A stretch of DNA of 64,000 nt from contig CM054138.1 of NCBI GenBank assembly GCA_028751875.1, positions 37,185,879 to 37,249,878 on the forward strand. The letters are read 5' to 3'. Position numbers and translations under genes: made by a program. Positions 1-11,929 of this stretch are shown here, piece after piece. Source of the stretch: Rapana venosa. Taxonomy: Eukaryota > Mollusca > Gastropoda > Neogastropoda > Muricidae. Under the pieces are notes generated by a model, which saw only the letters and a list, made by a program, of their open reading frames with translations, was not told the DNA's origin and did not search any database. Positions within the stretch are counted from its first letter, which is position 1; each line of letters starts with the position of its first letter.

Positions 1-650
1 AAAATTGTGCACCTATACTTTTTTCCTCTTTCTAGATTTTGGATTAAAGAGAGTACATGGATTTATGATTGCTTTTTTGAAAACTGGGGTGTTTGTTTGG
101 AAAATGCTGACCTTCCTTGGTGTTCTAATGATGTTTCATATCTCACATAATATATTGGTGTCACAGTTTCTTCCCAGTAAATATACGCAGAATTTAGTTT
201 TTAAGAAAAAAAAGAAAAGTCTAGTTCTAGACCTAGCTTTAATTGCAAGATACACTTGTTTGAAGGTTTTTTTGGCTTGAAAGGGGAGGCAGTACAGTTG
301 AAATCATTTTTTAAAAAAACCTTTTTTTCCCATTCCTTTATTATTATTATTATTTTTTTTTTTTGGTGTGCTTTATAAGTGCTCAAAAAGTATAGGAGCA
401 CAAGTTTTTACTGTTGACTCTTTCAGGTGTTTCTTTTCTTCCTTCTCTGTGTATTTTTAAATTGTAAGATTTCTTCCTCAAGAAGTCTCATATGTCCTTT
501 TTTTTTCCCTCTTGAAAATGTTTTCATGCTGATAGACTCTTATTTTATTTTTGGTGTGCGTGAAATGTTTAGATACATTTTGTACAAATGCAGTATATTT
601 TCTCTGTGTGTGTATGTTGTATGTATATATATATGTATGTATGTATGTGT
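1..650. other. AT-rich non-coding stretch
   Basis: No coding region is supported here. The stretch is T-rich with short A and T homopolymers and an ATT run near 340-360. The open frames are short, lack recognisable domains and include low-complexity runs. It could be intron or intergenic DNA. Confidence 0.6.
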
Positions 651-1417
<767 letters not shown>

Positions 1418-1688
1418 AGGGACAGACGCACACACGCACACACACACACACTCACACACACATATACATGCACACAAACACATGCACACATGCATGCACT
1501 CGCACAATTGAAGAATTAAAGAACACATGTGTGCACACACATGCACGGACGCACGTACACACACACGCACACTCACACATGTACATGCACACAAACACAT
1601 GCACACGCACATGCACTCGCACAATTGAAGAATTGAAGAACGCGTGCACACGCATGCACGCACGCATGCACACACACACACAAACAAT
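1418..1688. repeat. CA-rich array containing a 117-bp tandem duplication
   Basis: CA, GCAC and TGCA-type steps dominate. Within this, a segment carrying the motif CACAATTGAAGAATT occurs at about 1,502 and again at about 1,619, so a unit of about 117 bp is present twice with roughly 10 percent divergence. Antisense and sense frames give Cys/Val or His/Thr-rich peptides, which I treat as artefacts of the repeat. Confidence 0.85.
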
Positions 1689-1853
1689 TTTGAGCTTTGA
1701 TTGACTATAAAGGAGAGTGTGTGCATTGAGGAAAGAAAAAATATTCTGTACATGTGGTTGTGGTTGTGGTTTTCTTTTATTTCTTTTTAAACATTTTTTT
1801 TAAAGACTCTTTTTGATCAAGGTTTTAAAATGAGTGCACATCATGTAAACTGT

Positions 1854-2566
1854 GGTGGATCGGTGGTCTAGAGGTAACGCACCTACCTAGAAAGCGAAAG
1901 GTCTGGGTCGGAAGTGTGTGGTGGTTCGAATCTCGTTTGGACCCGAAACTTTTTCCCCATCCATTAGACCATGAGTGGTGGTCCGGATGCTAGTCTTTCG
2001 GGTGAGATGATAAACCAAAGTCCCGTGTGTTACACATAATTATTTAGCACACGTAAAAGCACCCACTGCAACAAGAGAGTTGTCCCTGGCAAAATTCTTT
2101 AGAAAAAAGCCACTCAGATAGGAGTCCCATAACCTATGAGGTCGTAGGGGAGCGAGGCGTCAGAGACCTCACTTCTCTAGGGCCAGCATATTGAGGGCGG
2201 CGCCCATCTCCTCTCCCTCGCTGCTTTACCTTCCCTGACCCTAAAGAGGGCGGTACCCATTTACAGCTGGGTGAACTGGGGGAACTGTACTGAAGCCAAG
2301 GCACGCAAACGGTCACCCATCCAACTGGTAACCACGCTCGACGCTGCTTAACTTGGCTGGGGGAAAGCGAGTGCTCCGACCACTGAGCTATCCCGTCCCC
2401 AGGTAGGGAAACAAATACAGTTGCAGACAGGAAAAAAAAAAAAAGGGTGGCGCTGCTCTTGTGCCAACACGCTTTCTCCAGGGAGAGCAGCCCAAATTTG
2501 ACACAGAGATATCTGCTGTGACTTAAAGTGGTATAAAATATGTGTGGATGCATGCATGTGGATGGG
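1854..2566 (+). mobile_element. tRNA-derived SINE (family A), copy 1, split by a second SINE
   Basis: The head at about 1,856-1,942 resembles a tRNA gene, with an A-box-like GGTCTAGAGGTAACGC and a B-box-like GGTTCGAATC, so it would be a Pol III promoter. The body includes TTATTTAGCACACGTAAAAG and, after an A run at about 2,430-2,444, a conserved segment GGGTGGCGCTGC...GGGAGAGCAGCCC...TCTGCTGTGAC. The same head, body and end recur at 15,421-15,895, and the end segment recurs near 8,660-8,815 and 35,800-35,880. The body is interrupted at 2,119-2,402 by an antisense SINE of another family. Compared with the uninterrupted copy, the sequence resumes exactly at TAGGGAAACAAATAC. The tRNA identity cannot be assigned; this is a retroposon and not a tRNA gene. 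Confidence 0.85.
2119..2402 (-). mobile_element. Composite tRNA/5S-like SINE (family D), antisense copy
   Basis: Read on the minus strand, it begins with a tRNA-like block (GGGATAGCTCAGTGGTCGGA). It continues directly into a block that looks like the internal promoter half of 5S rRNA: AAGTTAAGCA, then GTGGTTACC, then TTGGATGGGTGACCG. A unique body follows, ending near AGGTTATGGGACTCC. The same order is found on the plus strand at 32,056-32,340, which fixes the limits. The flanks AGATAGG and AGGTAGG look like an imperfect target duplication of about 7 bp inside SINE A. Known comparison: SINEs with 5S-derived (SINE3) or combined 5S/tRNA heads exist in animals; whether this exact family is described I cannot tell. 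Confidence 0.8.
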
Positions 2567-4175
2567 CGTGTGCAGAAATGCACACGTGTGTACATATGCA
2601 TACGGTCATATACAATGAGAAAATCGTTGCATTTATTAATTTGTGTTACTTGTCAAGCTGCATTTAATTGAAAATAAGAAAGTCCAGACTGGAGGCAGAG
2701 GGGGGTTGAGGTATAAAATTTTTTTTGTGTGAGTCCATTTGAATTACTATTGTAAGTTCTTGTGCATGGAATTAAAAAACAAAACAAAAACTCTGCAAAG
2801 TTTGATTTTGTTGTATCGCAATTGAAAAGCTTGCTAATAGTTATCTCTCATCCAAGTCAGTGATCTATTTTTAGATCAGAAAAAATAACTCACAAAATCC
2901 TTTTCCCAAATATCAAAAAGAAAAAATCATGTTGTTTATAACACTCAGTTATAAAGTATAGGGAGTCCTGAAAATGTCTTGGACATCAAAATCAGTGTAT
3001 TTTGGCACAAATGGAAGTAAACAAAATGACTGAAAGTTGTGACTAGCTAGAGGTTGACCCCAAAATGAATGACTAATTGTGACCTGCCTCCACACAATGA
3101 GCCACTCTCTGCTGGAGGCCAGCTTTTAGTAGTTATGTGTGTTATTAATCTACAGAAATAATAAAAAAAAGGCTGTTTAATTAAGAAAAACAATGAAAAT
3201 CGGACAGTTCTATGAAAGTCATTACATATTGAAATACTGGGCTCCAGGAAGGGTTAAATGAGAACTACTTGAATTTTGCATTGTAATAGGTGTTGGTGAT
3301 GGTTTAAACAGATGTTTGTGTCACTGTACCAAGACCTAGCATGGTTGGAGCATCGCTGTTGTGAGGAGTCAGACCTGTTCAGGAGGGAAGTAGGTTGGGC
3401 ATAGCAGCCAAGTGGGTAGGGTGGCCTGTTTTTGATCTTAGTTAATGGTCTTGCCTGAAGTCAGAACCTCAGGTTCTAATGGGAATGGAAGCTAGTGGGT
3501 TAAGGATATGTATTTCTGCCCAATCTGCCTGACTTGCTTTTGTGCACACCCACAGGTGCCTTTCTCATCTTGATATGTATACACACACATGCATGCAGAA
3601 GATCAAGTTTGCACATTAATAAGGATGCAGTATGTCGCCATTTGATGAGCTGCGGAAAGAGGAAAAACTACTACAAGCATGGAAAAGCTTGGCTTGTGCA
3701 CAGGACTTGCAGTTGGTGAAGCATCTGCTTTGTCAATGTGTAGCTCATATGTAATTATGGAATGCTCTGCATGTCATGACCACCTTGGGAAAAATGAAAA
3801 CTGAACCTGAAAATAGCGATGAAAGGGATGACATGCCATGGTTAGTTGCTGGCTTAGTTAGGTCTGCTTCCTCAAAAGAACAGTAGTGTTCTTGATGAAA
3901 AAAACTGCCTCTCATTTTGGAAGGAGTTGCCTGCAACATCTGTGAGCTATAACAAGTTATGTATATATTTGCTTATTTTGTTTTGTATTGTTGGGGTTTT
4001 TTAATTTTGTTTTTTGGCATGACCTTCTTTGTTTTTTAAGTCTTTCTTCATTTGTGTTTAATTCATATAAACTGGGGTGGATTTTTTTGTTCCTTGGCTA
4101 GAGCTTCAAGATAAGCAATGGTGAAATTTTGCATATGTGATTGTTTTTGTCCACATTAAGGTAGCCACATTCCAA
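2567..4175. other. Non-coding stretch, nothing recognised
   Basis: AT-rich single-copy-looking DNA. Short open frames (for example 3,534-3,719) show no domain, no plausible splice context and no similarity I recognise. Confidence 0.5.
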
Positions 4176-4177
4176 CT

Positions 4178-4445
4178 TCAGGGATAATGTCTGAACAGGA
4201 TGCCAGTGTGTATGCCTCTTTTAAATTTTGTCATCTGTTCTCACCGCATGCAGTGGCATACTCTTCCAAAAGGCATAACAGGTTTTAACATGTGCACAAG
4301 ATGTTCTGCTTGCATTTGCACACAGGACCTTGTCTCATCCGAAGGACTTTTCGAGGGAGTGGAGCAAGTATGGTTAACTCCAGCAGAAAAATCTCTTTAA
4401 TAAACAGGCATCTTAGTTGATCCTGGGCTGTCAGATCATTAGCAC
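4178..4445 (-). mobile_element. SINE family B remnant
   Basis: On the minus strand this matches, with many substitutions, the body of the SINE seen complete at 21,589-21,950: the order is a GAGAC(T)A..ACC-like start, GCACACAG, AACATCTTG, AAACCTGTT, GTATGCCACTG and GCATACACACTGG. It is an old copy, and the ends are approximate. Confidence 0.6.
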
Positions 4446-4839
4446 AATGCTCCAACCACCAAATTGTTGTTAATAATATATATTGTATATTTTCAGGTTG
4501 ACAAATTAAGGTGTGTTACATCATATCATTTGTTTTGGATTTCTTAGATGATGATTATAAACAACTGAAAAATACCATGTACTTCTTAGTTGCAGATAAT
4601 ATTTTCTGCCTTTTTGAGGGGCGTGTGTATTAGGGAAATAGTGTTGGTGAGTGTAATATAATAGTCTATAATTGATTTTGTATTGTGTGCTTTGAAAAGT
4701 ATACAGTTTTGATTGTCAGTTATGTTTAATTCCTGCTGTGTCTTTGCTCCATGTAAAATCTTCTCACACTTGGTGATAGTAGACTTAAAACAAGAACTGA
4801 AATTGAATCCTCACCTTCACCGTTACATATCCTGTAGTC
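4446..4839. other. Non-coding stretch
   Basis: AT-rich, with no recognised element. It adjoins the 3' end of the antisense LINE remnant at 4,840 and may include some of that element's 3' untranslated tail. Confidence 0.4.
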
Positions 4840-5412
4840 TAGTGGGCTGTTTGGGCACTACTGAAGATTTTGCAACCATCTTCCTCCACTCCTTGTTGTT
4901 CACAGCTTTCCATAGTAAGTTGTTCACTCAAGGCCAGTCCACCCTCTGATGTCTTCCCATCGTTTTCTTTGTCTGCCTCTTTGTCTCACTTCTTTTTGTA
5001 CTTCTGTACTGTTTTCTGTAGGACAGTCTTGGCCAGTGCAGGTGTTTATGTGACATGCCTACACCACTTCAGTTTGCATTTTTTTCACTGAAGTCAGGAG
5101 CTCTTTATACAGTCCTATGGCATTTTCAGTTCTGGTTTTCACTTCCCTTGTTTGTTATGTGAACTCTGTATGAGATAGCAAGAAGTTTGCAAAATCATCT
5201 CATCTGCATTGGCTGTATCTTCCTTTCAATGTGTGCTGTTATGGTCCACGTTTCACATGCATAAAAATATGGACATGATCAAGGAATGCATCAGTCTGAT
5301 CTTGAAGCTGATTGAGATGTCTTGTCATTCCAGTGGACTTTTAGTTTGGTCATAGCAGCTGTTGTCTGGGCTATCCTGGAGAGAACTGCAGGTTTTGATC
5401 CTTCATCCAAAC
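4840..5412 (-). pseudogene. RTE-like LINE remnant: C-terminal end of reverse transcriptase
   Basis: Minus-strand conceptual translation, with several frameshifts and stops, gives successive blocks that match the C-terminal part of the LINE at 22,476-25,594: GSKPAVLSRIAQT, then YACETWTITAHIERK, then LAISYRVHITN, then GRQRKRWEDI and GWTGLE. These lie downstream of the polymerase active site (thumb and C-terminal region). The copy is 5'-truncated and much more diverged than the copies at 22-31 kb, so it is an old insertion. It is not expected to make protein. Confidence 0.8.
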
Positions 5413-5417
5413 CTCAT

Positions 5418-5482
5418 AACAGACAGACAGACGGACAGACAGACAGATGGACGGACGGACGGAAGGACAGACAGACATACAC
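5418..5482. repeat. GACA/GACG tetranucleotide repeat
   Basis: About 60 bases of ACAG/GACG steps lie immediately 5' (in LINE orientation) of the RT remnant. Confidence 0.9.
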
Positions 5483-6921
5483 ACACATGCAGGTATTTTG
5501 TAAACATATGAATAATATAAACAATACCAAACATTTGCTCAGACATTTCTCTCAGCTGAAGATCAGTTGAATTTGACTTTTCCTTTTGAGAATCTTGTCT
5601 AGGTACAATGTTCATTGCATGGCAGGCAGGTTTTTCTCCATCTTCACTGACATAATATGGGTGTTGCAATGTGTGTCAAAAGTCACACTAACAGAAGTTG
5701 TTGCTTCGATTTTATGACTGTTCACTCAAAGTGATATTAGACAAACTAACAAGTGTACATGCTGGTGAAAGGGTTTTCGGAAACCATGGAATCAATGCAT
5801 GAGTAGCCTTAACTTTTCTCCAATAACAGTTTTTGCTTATATCATTCAAAAAGAAAAGAATGGATCGTGAGATGCATTGGTGTCAGCCATGCTTCATTTT
5901 GTTACATTCATGAAACATGGCTGGAGGACAGGATATGAAGATGGTTGTGTACAGTAGCATTTTACCTTGAATATCGATATGATTGTGTTGAATGGTGAGT
6001 GAAGGACATAAATATTCAGCATTTCTCTCAAGAAAGCGCCTTTTAGTAACAATGGATAGGGTAACATGTATATCACCTTTTGTGTGTGTGTGTATGTGTG
6101 ACAAAAATGACAAAGTCCATCCATTGTTCAAAGAGGTGAGTTGTAAAGTAAGGACTACAGGGTCTACAGATGAAGGATGGCCAACAATGTTGTATGGAAT
6201 TATTTCGTGGACCAAAGAATGACACTCAGCAAGGATCATGTATCTAAGTAGATTTGAGCCTGCATATTTCCTTTTTTTCATCACAAGGAATTTTAGTGCT
6301 AAAGATCATGCCATTTTTGGGGGAGGGGGGTTTGCTTTGGTTTGTTTCATATTTTCTTATTGCTTTACAGTGTTAGTAAAATGAGAAGTTTTGAGTTATT
6401 GGGTTCATGATGAAAAACAAACAAGGTAACAAGACTGATCCTGTAACATGAGTTCATTAATTTTGATTGATACATTTACGATTATGCTTCTGTCCAGAAG
6501 ACTAGTACTTGAGAACAAGTGCTCACTATGTTTTGAGATGATACCAAATGGTTATCATTATTATTATTTTCATAACTACCTAATTTCATTGAGATTATAT
6601 TGTTCTGCTCAAAATTAAACAACTTTGGTAGAATGGTTATGTACCCCAAAACCTCCCAAGAAAAAAACAACAAAGAAAGGTTTGGTTCTTATGTCTTAAG
6701 ATTGATGAGCATTGTTTTGTGTGCTATGTGGGTAGACAAGAATAGCAAAATTAAACAAACAAAACACCCAAAGGTTCACTGTATGCATCTTCTTGTCTTT
6801 CTTTTTTATTATGATTTTAATTTCCTTATGGGTAAAACATCTTTTATCAGGGCAGCGAATGTGTACAGCCACTTATTTTACACTCAGAACTTTCAAGATC
6901 ATGTAACTTTTCAAAATTTTG
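5483..6921. other. Non-coding stretch, nothing recognised
   Basis: No domain-bearing frame on either strand. The longest frames (5,883-6,284 minus; 6,600-7,079 plus, the latter running into the minisatellite) have no recognisable content. Confidence 0.5.
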
Positions 6922-7308
6922 AAGGTTATGGAAATGAGAATGTACCCAGCATGTATGGAAGTGAGAACATACCCAGCATGTATGGAAATGAGAACGTACC
7001 CAGCATGTATGGAAATGAGAACATACCCAGCATGTTTGGAAATGAGAACGTTGAACGTACCCAGTATGTATGGAAATGAGAAAATACCCAGCATGTATGG
7101 AAATGAGCATGTATGGAAATTAGAACGTTGAACGTACCCAGCATGTATGGAAATGAGAACGTACCCAGCATGTATGGAAATGAGAACGTACCCAGCATGT
7201 ATGGAAATGAGAACGTACCCAGCATGTATGGAAATGAGAAGAACCAGCATGTATGGAAATGAGAATGTACCCAGCATGTATGGAAATGAGAATGTACCCA
7301 GCATGTAT
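6922..7308. repeat. 27-bp minisatellite, about 14 units
   Basis: The unit is GAGAACGTACCCAGCATG followed by TATGGAAAT (27 bp), with scattered substitutions, one expanded unit containing GTTGAACGTACC (twice) and one shortened unit. Because 27 is divisible by three, both strands stay open in several frames, giving a 9-residue peptide repeat (MEMRTYPAC on the plus strand). I consider this coincidental, since no start context or flanking domain supports a gene. The core ACCCAGCATG also occurs, in related form, in SINE family C (about 46,530), a possible seed for the array. Confidence 0.93.
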
Positions 7309-8309
7309 GCACTATCCCTCAAAATGAGTCTTGCTCCACTGACCAGGGACGCTAGAGTGGAAAAAAAGAAGTGCACATGAATGCAATTTATGCCATTGTA
7401 AAATCTGGCATTATGTGGAAAAAAAGGAAAGATGAAGAATAGTAGTTATAAATACTTGGTGCAGTGCAGGTGCAAGTTTTCATTATGTCTCTTCCCCCTT
7501 GCAAACCTTTAGAACATTTTTATAATGAACAGCATTACAAAGCAGAAATGCAAAAAAAAGTGGTGATAAAAGAAGGGGTTGGTATCCTGAAGAGTTGTGA
7601 AGACCATTGTTTCTCATGAGATTGTCAACAGACTTTGTGAAGATTTTTTAAAGATACTGGGGGGTTTCTTTTTTTGTTCATTGCAATGAGCAGTGTAAAA
7701 CTTCTCTTCCTTCATAATGTGCTAATCAGACCCACTGATATTACTGTGGATTTGTGCCTCTCTTCAGAGTCAGTTGTTTATGTCTTTGTGGTTCAGATCT
7801 GAGAATGCCTCATATTCAGGTGCTTTGTGAAGTGTTTCATGTTCAGGGTTTTTTCTTGTTTTATGATTGTTAGTTGATGACTGGTCCCAGGTTTGTATAT
7901 CTCTAGTCTTGAATGGAGTGTGTGTCGGTGCTCAAGTTTGTAGTCAGAGTCCTCTTTTCAGGGGTCAGAGAGATCATGATAACCATTTTGAAAGGCATGG
8001 CTTCTGATTTTGTGAATGTTGTTTGTGAAGGAAGGGAAGATAAATGTGTTGACTGTTAGGATGAATGGAAGGTCAGGGGTGGGGAGGTGTTGGTGTTGCT
8101 GTGTAACACAGGGGTGGAATGGAGACTGTGACTAAGTGGCTGGTCATGTCAACCAGTTGTGCAGTTGTTTGTTCATTTGCTGTGCGGTGTGATGGAAAGG
8201 TGCTGAAGAATAACTGTGGCCAGATTTCAGAGACTGTTTGAAGTTCACTTTTCGTCTTTATTGGAATAAGAGAGAGTGTGTGTACATGTGTGTGTGGTTT
8301 TTTAAAATA
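7309..8309. other. Non-coding stretch, nothing recognised
   Basis: GT-rich single-copy-looking DNA without a supported coding frame. Confidence 0.5.
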
Positions 8310-8535
8310 AATATTTATTTTTTATTCTTTTATTTCAAGGATAATGGAATAAACACTCATGTGCTTTTTTTTTTACATCCAGTCCCCGTGTGCATGCAGT
8401 TTTGTAATTTTTGTCTGGCACACAATGGCCCAAACTCTCTGAAAACAGAATGAGTTTTACTGTTTGTGCAAGAGTTCGTGTGCATCACTTAAACGGAACC
8501 TCAGTTTTATAGTCTCTTCCAAGACTTTTGGGATG
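8310..8535 (-). mobile_element. SINE family B remnant
   Basis: Starting from an A/T-rich tail at about 8,310-8,340 on the minus strand, the sequence carries the family B blocks ATTCCATTATCCT, CATGAGTG, GGGGACTGGATGTAAAA, GCACACGGGG and CCATTGTGTGCC in diverged form. Ends are approximate. Confidence 0.65.
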
Positions 8536-8614
8536 ATTGGAAATGATGTTAATTAAAGAGGAAAAATACTCTTGGAATTGATTCAAACAGCAGATCATGA
8601 GTGCAATGCGCATC

Positions 8615-8830
8615 ACGCTAACTTCCATTTACTTCGTATTTCATGCCATTTTAAGTCATATCAGATTTCTCTGCATGAAATTCAGGCTGCTCTCCCCAGG
8701 GAGAGTGCGTTGCCACAAGACAGTGTGTTGTTGTCATTGTATTGTATCCTGCTTTCGTCCAAAGAATTTGTCCATGGAAATTAGGGCTGCACTCCCTGGG
8801 AGAGCCAGGGCCAGCGTTCTATTAAAATAA
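8615..8830 (-). mobile_element. Two SINE family A 3' ends, antisense
   Basis: The block CAGATTTCTCTGCATGAAAT followed by GCTGCTCTCCCCAGGGAGAG at 8,666-8,710 is the reverse complement of the conserved 3' segment of SINE A. A second, partial copy (GGGCTGCACTCCCTGGGAGAG) lies at about 8,786-8,806. Neither retains the tRNA-like head. Confidence 0.7.
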
Positions 8831-10670
8831 AATCCTGCTGCATTGTTTTGTTTCCCTTTTGAGAGGGGCTTTTTCAGAGATTTTTTCAAGGGATACCTCT
8901 CTTGTTTGCAGTGTGTTCTTTTTACTTTTTTCGCTTTTGGGTTTGCAAAACAGAACCGCATTTATCCGTTTCATCTGAAAGACAAGCACTCAGACACCCA
9001 CAAGGTCTACTGGATAGGGGAAAAGCCAGGACAAACAGGGATAACTTTTCTGCATGTTTGCTTTTAGCAGGAGCCCTACCGTAGACCTCTGGTGTGTGTG
9101 TGTTGTGTTGTGTGTGTATGCGTTGTTGTTGGTGTGTGGTGGTGGTGCTGTCGTTGTGCTGGGTGGAGCGTGGTTTGCGTCACGGGTTTTCCTCCTCTGC
9201 TTTTGGATTTCACAATCATTCCTTGGACACATGAAAAACAAACACACAATTAATAACTTGAACAGTTTCTTACTTGGAAGTCAAAGGTAGAGTTGTAATT
9301 CCATATTATTTCCCTGACAGAAAAAGGAGGATAGAGATGTGTTGATCGGGGTACCATATTTTATGTTTAACAATCTACATTTTACAAAACAACAATAATG
9401 CATAACTGCTATAATAAAATTGTTTTCGAAAGATTTTGCAACAAACCAATTTGTGGAACGAGGGACAAGGAATTTAAATAAAGGGTTTGACACTCGGTAA
9501 GCAAAGCATGGAATTACATTCAAGCTTCGACTTCCCAAGGTAAGTAGGCTGCTCCTTTAAATTTTCAATTCCATTTCTTGCAATTTACCAAAATTACGTT
9601 ATCGGTGAGACTTCAAAGCTAACTTTTGTAAAGCGTGTACTTTTTTTTCGTCACAACAGTGAGTTTTTAGAAGTCATTTCCATTATACATGATACAATAA
9701 AGACGAGAATTTTTGGAGTGTGTTTTCACCTCTTGTTAGTTTTTGTTACTCTTGTTTGAAAAAACAATACAAAATAAGAAAGACCACTTTTTGAGGGAGT
9801 AATATGTCACCAACTTTCATTATTCTTGCCTTACCAGATATTGGGGCTAATGGATTACCGCAAAGTGGGCAGATCTAAAAGGCACAGAGAACCCCAGGAG
9901 TTTCAGAGAGGACAATGCTCTGACAAAAGTGTGGAGGTTTTTCTGATGAAACCACCCCAAAGAAAAAAAGGGTTGAGAACATTAGGATCAATGTCCTTGA
10001 TTATGAGAGAACTTATGATTTTTCCATGGACAGGGGATACAGTTCTCAATGGAAAAAAATTGAACAGAACATGAAAAATGGCTTCTAGTCCCATCCAAAT
10101 CAAAAATTTATGTTTTATATTAGCACACGGTCCGACTGGTTTAGAGTCTTCTCTGAAAGACATGAAATTCATTCGATTTTCCCGCAAGGGAAAAAGGAAA
10201 AGGGGAATCAACCCAGAACCTAATTTGTTGTTGCAGGACGCTAAGCCATCCCTCACTTCCTTCTGCCTTAGAAACAAAAATCTTTATAGTTTCGTTATGG
10301 TTACCACGACATAAGCATTTCGATAAACTGCAGTGACATTGTCGTCGTGTTCAACGATGCTTTTAAAGCAAGGGAAAGCACTGCTGTTTCGGAAATGGGC
10401 AGAAATTGATTCTTGCTCATTTCTTATACTCCACTACGGGCACATGAGAAACGCGCAGCCACGCCAGTTTGGGCCTAGCCACCTTATAAACCGAACTGTT
10501 ATGATTGCTATCACTGGTCGGCAAGCCCACATATAAAGGAAAATCAGCAAAAAGCTATAATATATTCTACACCTTTCTTGTTTCTTTGAATGTTAAAAAT
10601 GTTTCATTTATCACACCTGTTTTTTGTTTGTATGTGGTGAAATACTTTGTATTGTGATAATGTTCTGTGG
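8831..10670. other. Non-coding stretch; possible 5' part of the DIRS-like element
   Basis: Short frames at 9,826-10,074 and 9,903-10,277 have no recognised domain. A segment at about 9,505-9,545 (AGCTTCGACTT then AAGGTAAGTAGGC) weakly resembles the inverted-repeat arm at about 15,190-15,215 and might be a terminal repeat of the DIRS-like element, but the match is short. Confidence 0.35.
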
Positions 10671-10699
10671 GAAAAAAAAAAAAAAAAAAAAAAAAAAAA
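10671..10699 (+). repeat. Poly(A) run of about 28 bases
   Basis: An isolated A homopolymer sits directly upstream of the gag-like ORF. It could be the tail of a retroposed sequence ending there, or a polyadenylated insertion into the DIRS-like element. Confidence 0.7.
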
Positions 10700-10754
10700 G
10701 GAGGTCTATGCTGCTGATTACTTAGTGACCAGGATTTGGTGATGGATCTGTCTA

Positions 10755-11770
10755 ATGAAGAAGAACCAAGCTGTCTTTTCTAATGAAAGGGAACCATCTC
10801 TCCGAGATATTTTGACAACTGTCCAAAATCTCTCTAGAAGAAGGGAAAATTTGGATAGAAGTGCACCGCACCCCCGGAAGAGAAAAATGAGCGCTGGCTC
10901 AGACATAGAACCCCTTTGTGGAAATAAAGGGGAAAAGAAAGAAGGCAGGCAGCGATTCGAAACTGTTACTGACAGTGTGTCTGATGAGAGGGCAGAGGAC
11001 CTGGAGAAAGAACTGATGGCAGAATCTATAGAGGATGAGGATAAGATGACGACATTTTCCCCTGAAATGCATCATCCTTTGATAATAATGAGGAAAAAGG
11101 GCCCCCCTTTTCTGAAAAACTGGCAAAGCTGCTTGAGTCCGATTTGGATTGAAATCCCAGACAGGAAACTGGGGGGAAAAACTTACCAAGTACCTATTCC
11201 CGAAAACTGTTCTTACCTGGCGTTCCCGAACAAACCAGGAAGTTTTTTCTGTTCTCAAGCCTTCTCACGAAAAGACAGAGCAGGATGGAAAATACACAAA
11301 AAACCCTTTTCAAAAGCTGCCATAGCGATAAACGCTCTGCACGACCGACTTCTGAAAGAAGAGATACCATCTCAGGGCAGGAGGCAGCTAAAGTACGCGG
11401 TGAACTGACGGATGCATAGCCTATCTTTCAGACGCCCAAAGCCTTCACAGGTCATCCAACCATGACCTGTCCCAGAAAGAGAGAAATGCACGACCCTGCC
11501 TCCCCGTGAACCTCTGCATATGTGCACCGCATTTTGCCATGAAAACAGAATACTGTACGGTCCCGAGTTTCACAAAGTTTGAAAGTACAGGAGCCCCAGA
11601 AACTCGGTCAGAGCATGCGTGGCCAGCAAAAGAAAACCACATGGCAGCACAACACCAGCTCTTTTTTGGCCGGAAGCCATGGAGGCAGGGGCAGACAAAA
11701 CAAGATGTTTTGGGAAGAAGGTCAGAAAAAAGCCACGGCAGTAACTCGATCCCTGACTAAACCCACCCCT
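10755..11770 (+). pseudogene. Gag-like ORF1 of a DIRS-like retrotransposon
   Basis: An open frame of 217 codons runs from 10,755 to 11,408. It encodes a highly charged protein: Lys/Arg-rich at residues 25-45, acidic around residues 85-100, and a C-terminal stretch with AIAINALHDRLLKEE. After a stop, similarly biased sequence continues to about 11,770 (GRKPWRQGQTKQ, then poly-charged residues), suggesting the original ORF1 was longer and is broken by a frameshift. Assignment rests mainly on position: an RT/RNase H remnant and a tyrosine recombinase remnant follow in the order ORF1, RT-RH, YR expected for DIRS-order elements. I see no zinc knuckle. Alternative: an unrelated low-complexity frame. 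Confidence 0.5.
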
Positions 11771-11929
11771 CCCTTCTGGAAACAAGGTTAGTGAATTTGA
11801 ATTTTGCTTCCCCTTTCTGTGGCTTATCTTAAAGCCAGCATGATAAATTTGCAGCGGAAGCATTAAGGAAAAGTTGTCTGCTGGAATGTGTTAACTTCTG
11901 CCCCTGATGTACTTGAAACAGTTGAAGGA

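Noticed and set aside
1856..1942. Functional tRNA gene
   Set aside because: A and B boxes are present, but the clover leaf does not close and a SINE body follows; the same applies to 15,421, 21,589 and 46,272.
6873..7376. Minus-strand 167-codon frame with a repeated FSFPYMLGT unit
   Set aside because: Translation of the 27-bp minisatellite; no start context or flanking domain.
10755..11408. Host gene encoding a charged nuclear protein
   Set aside because: Position directly before RT-RNase H and recombinase remnants makes a retrotransposon ORF1 more likely, though not proven.
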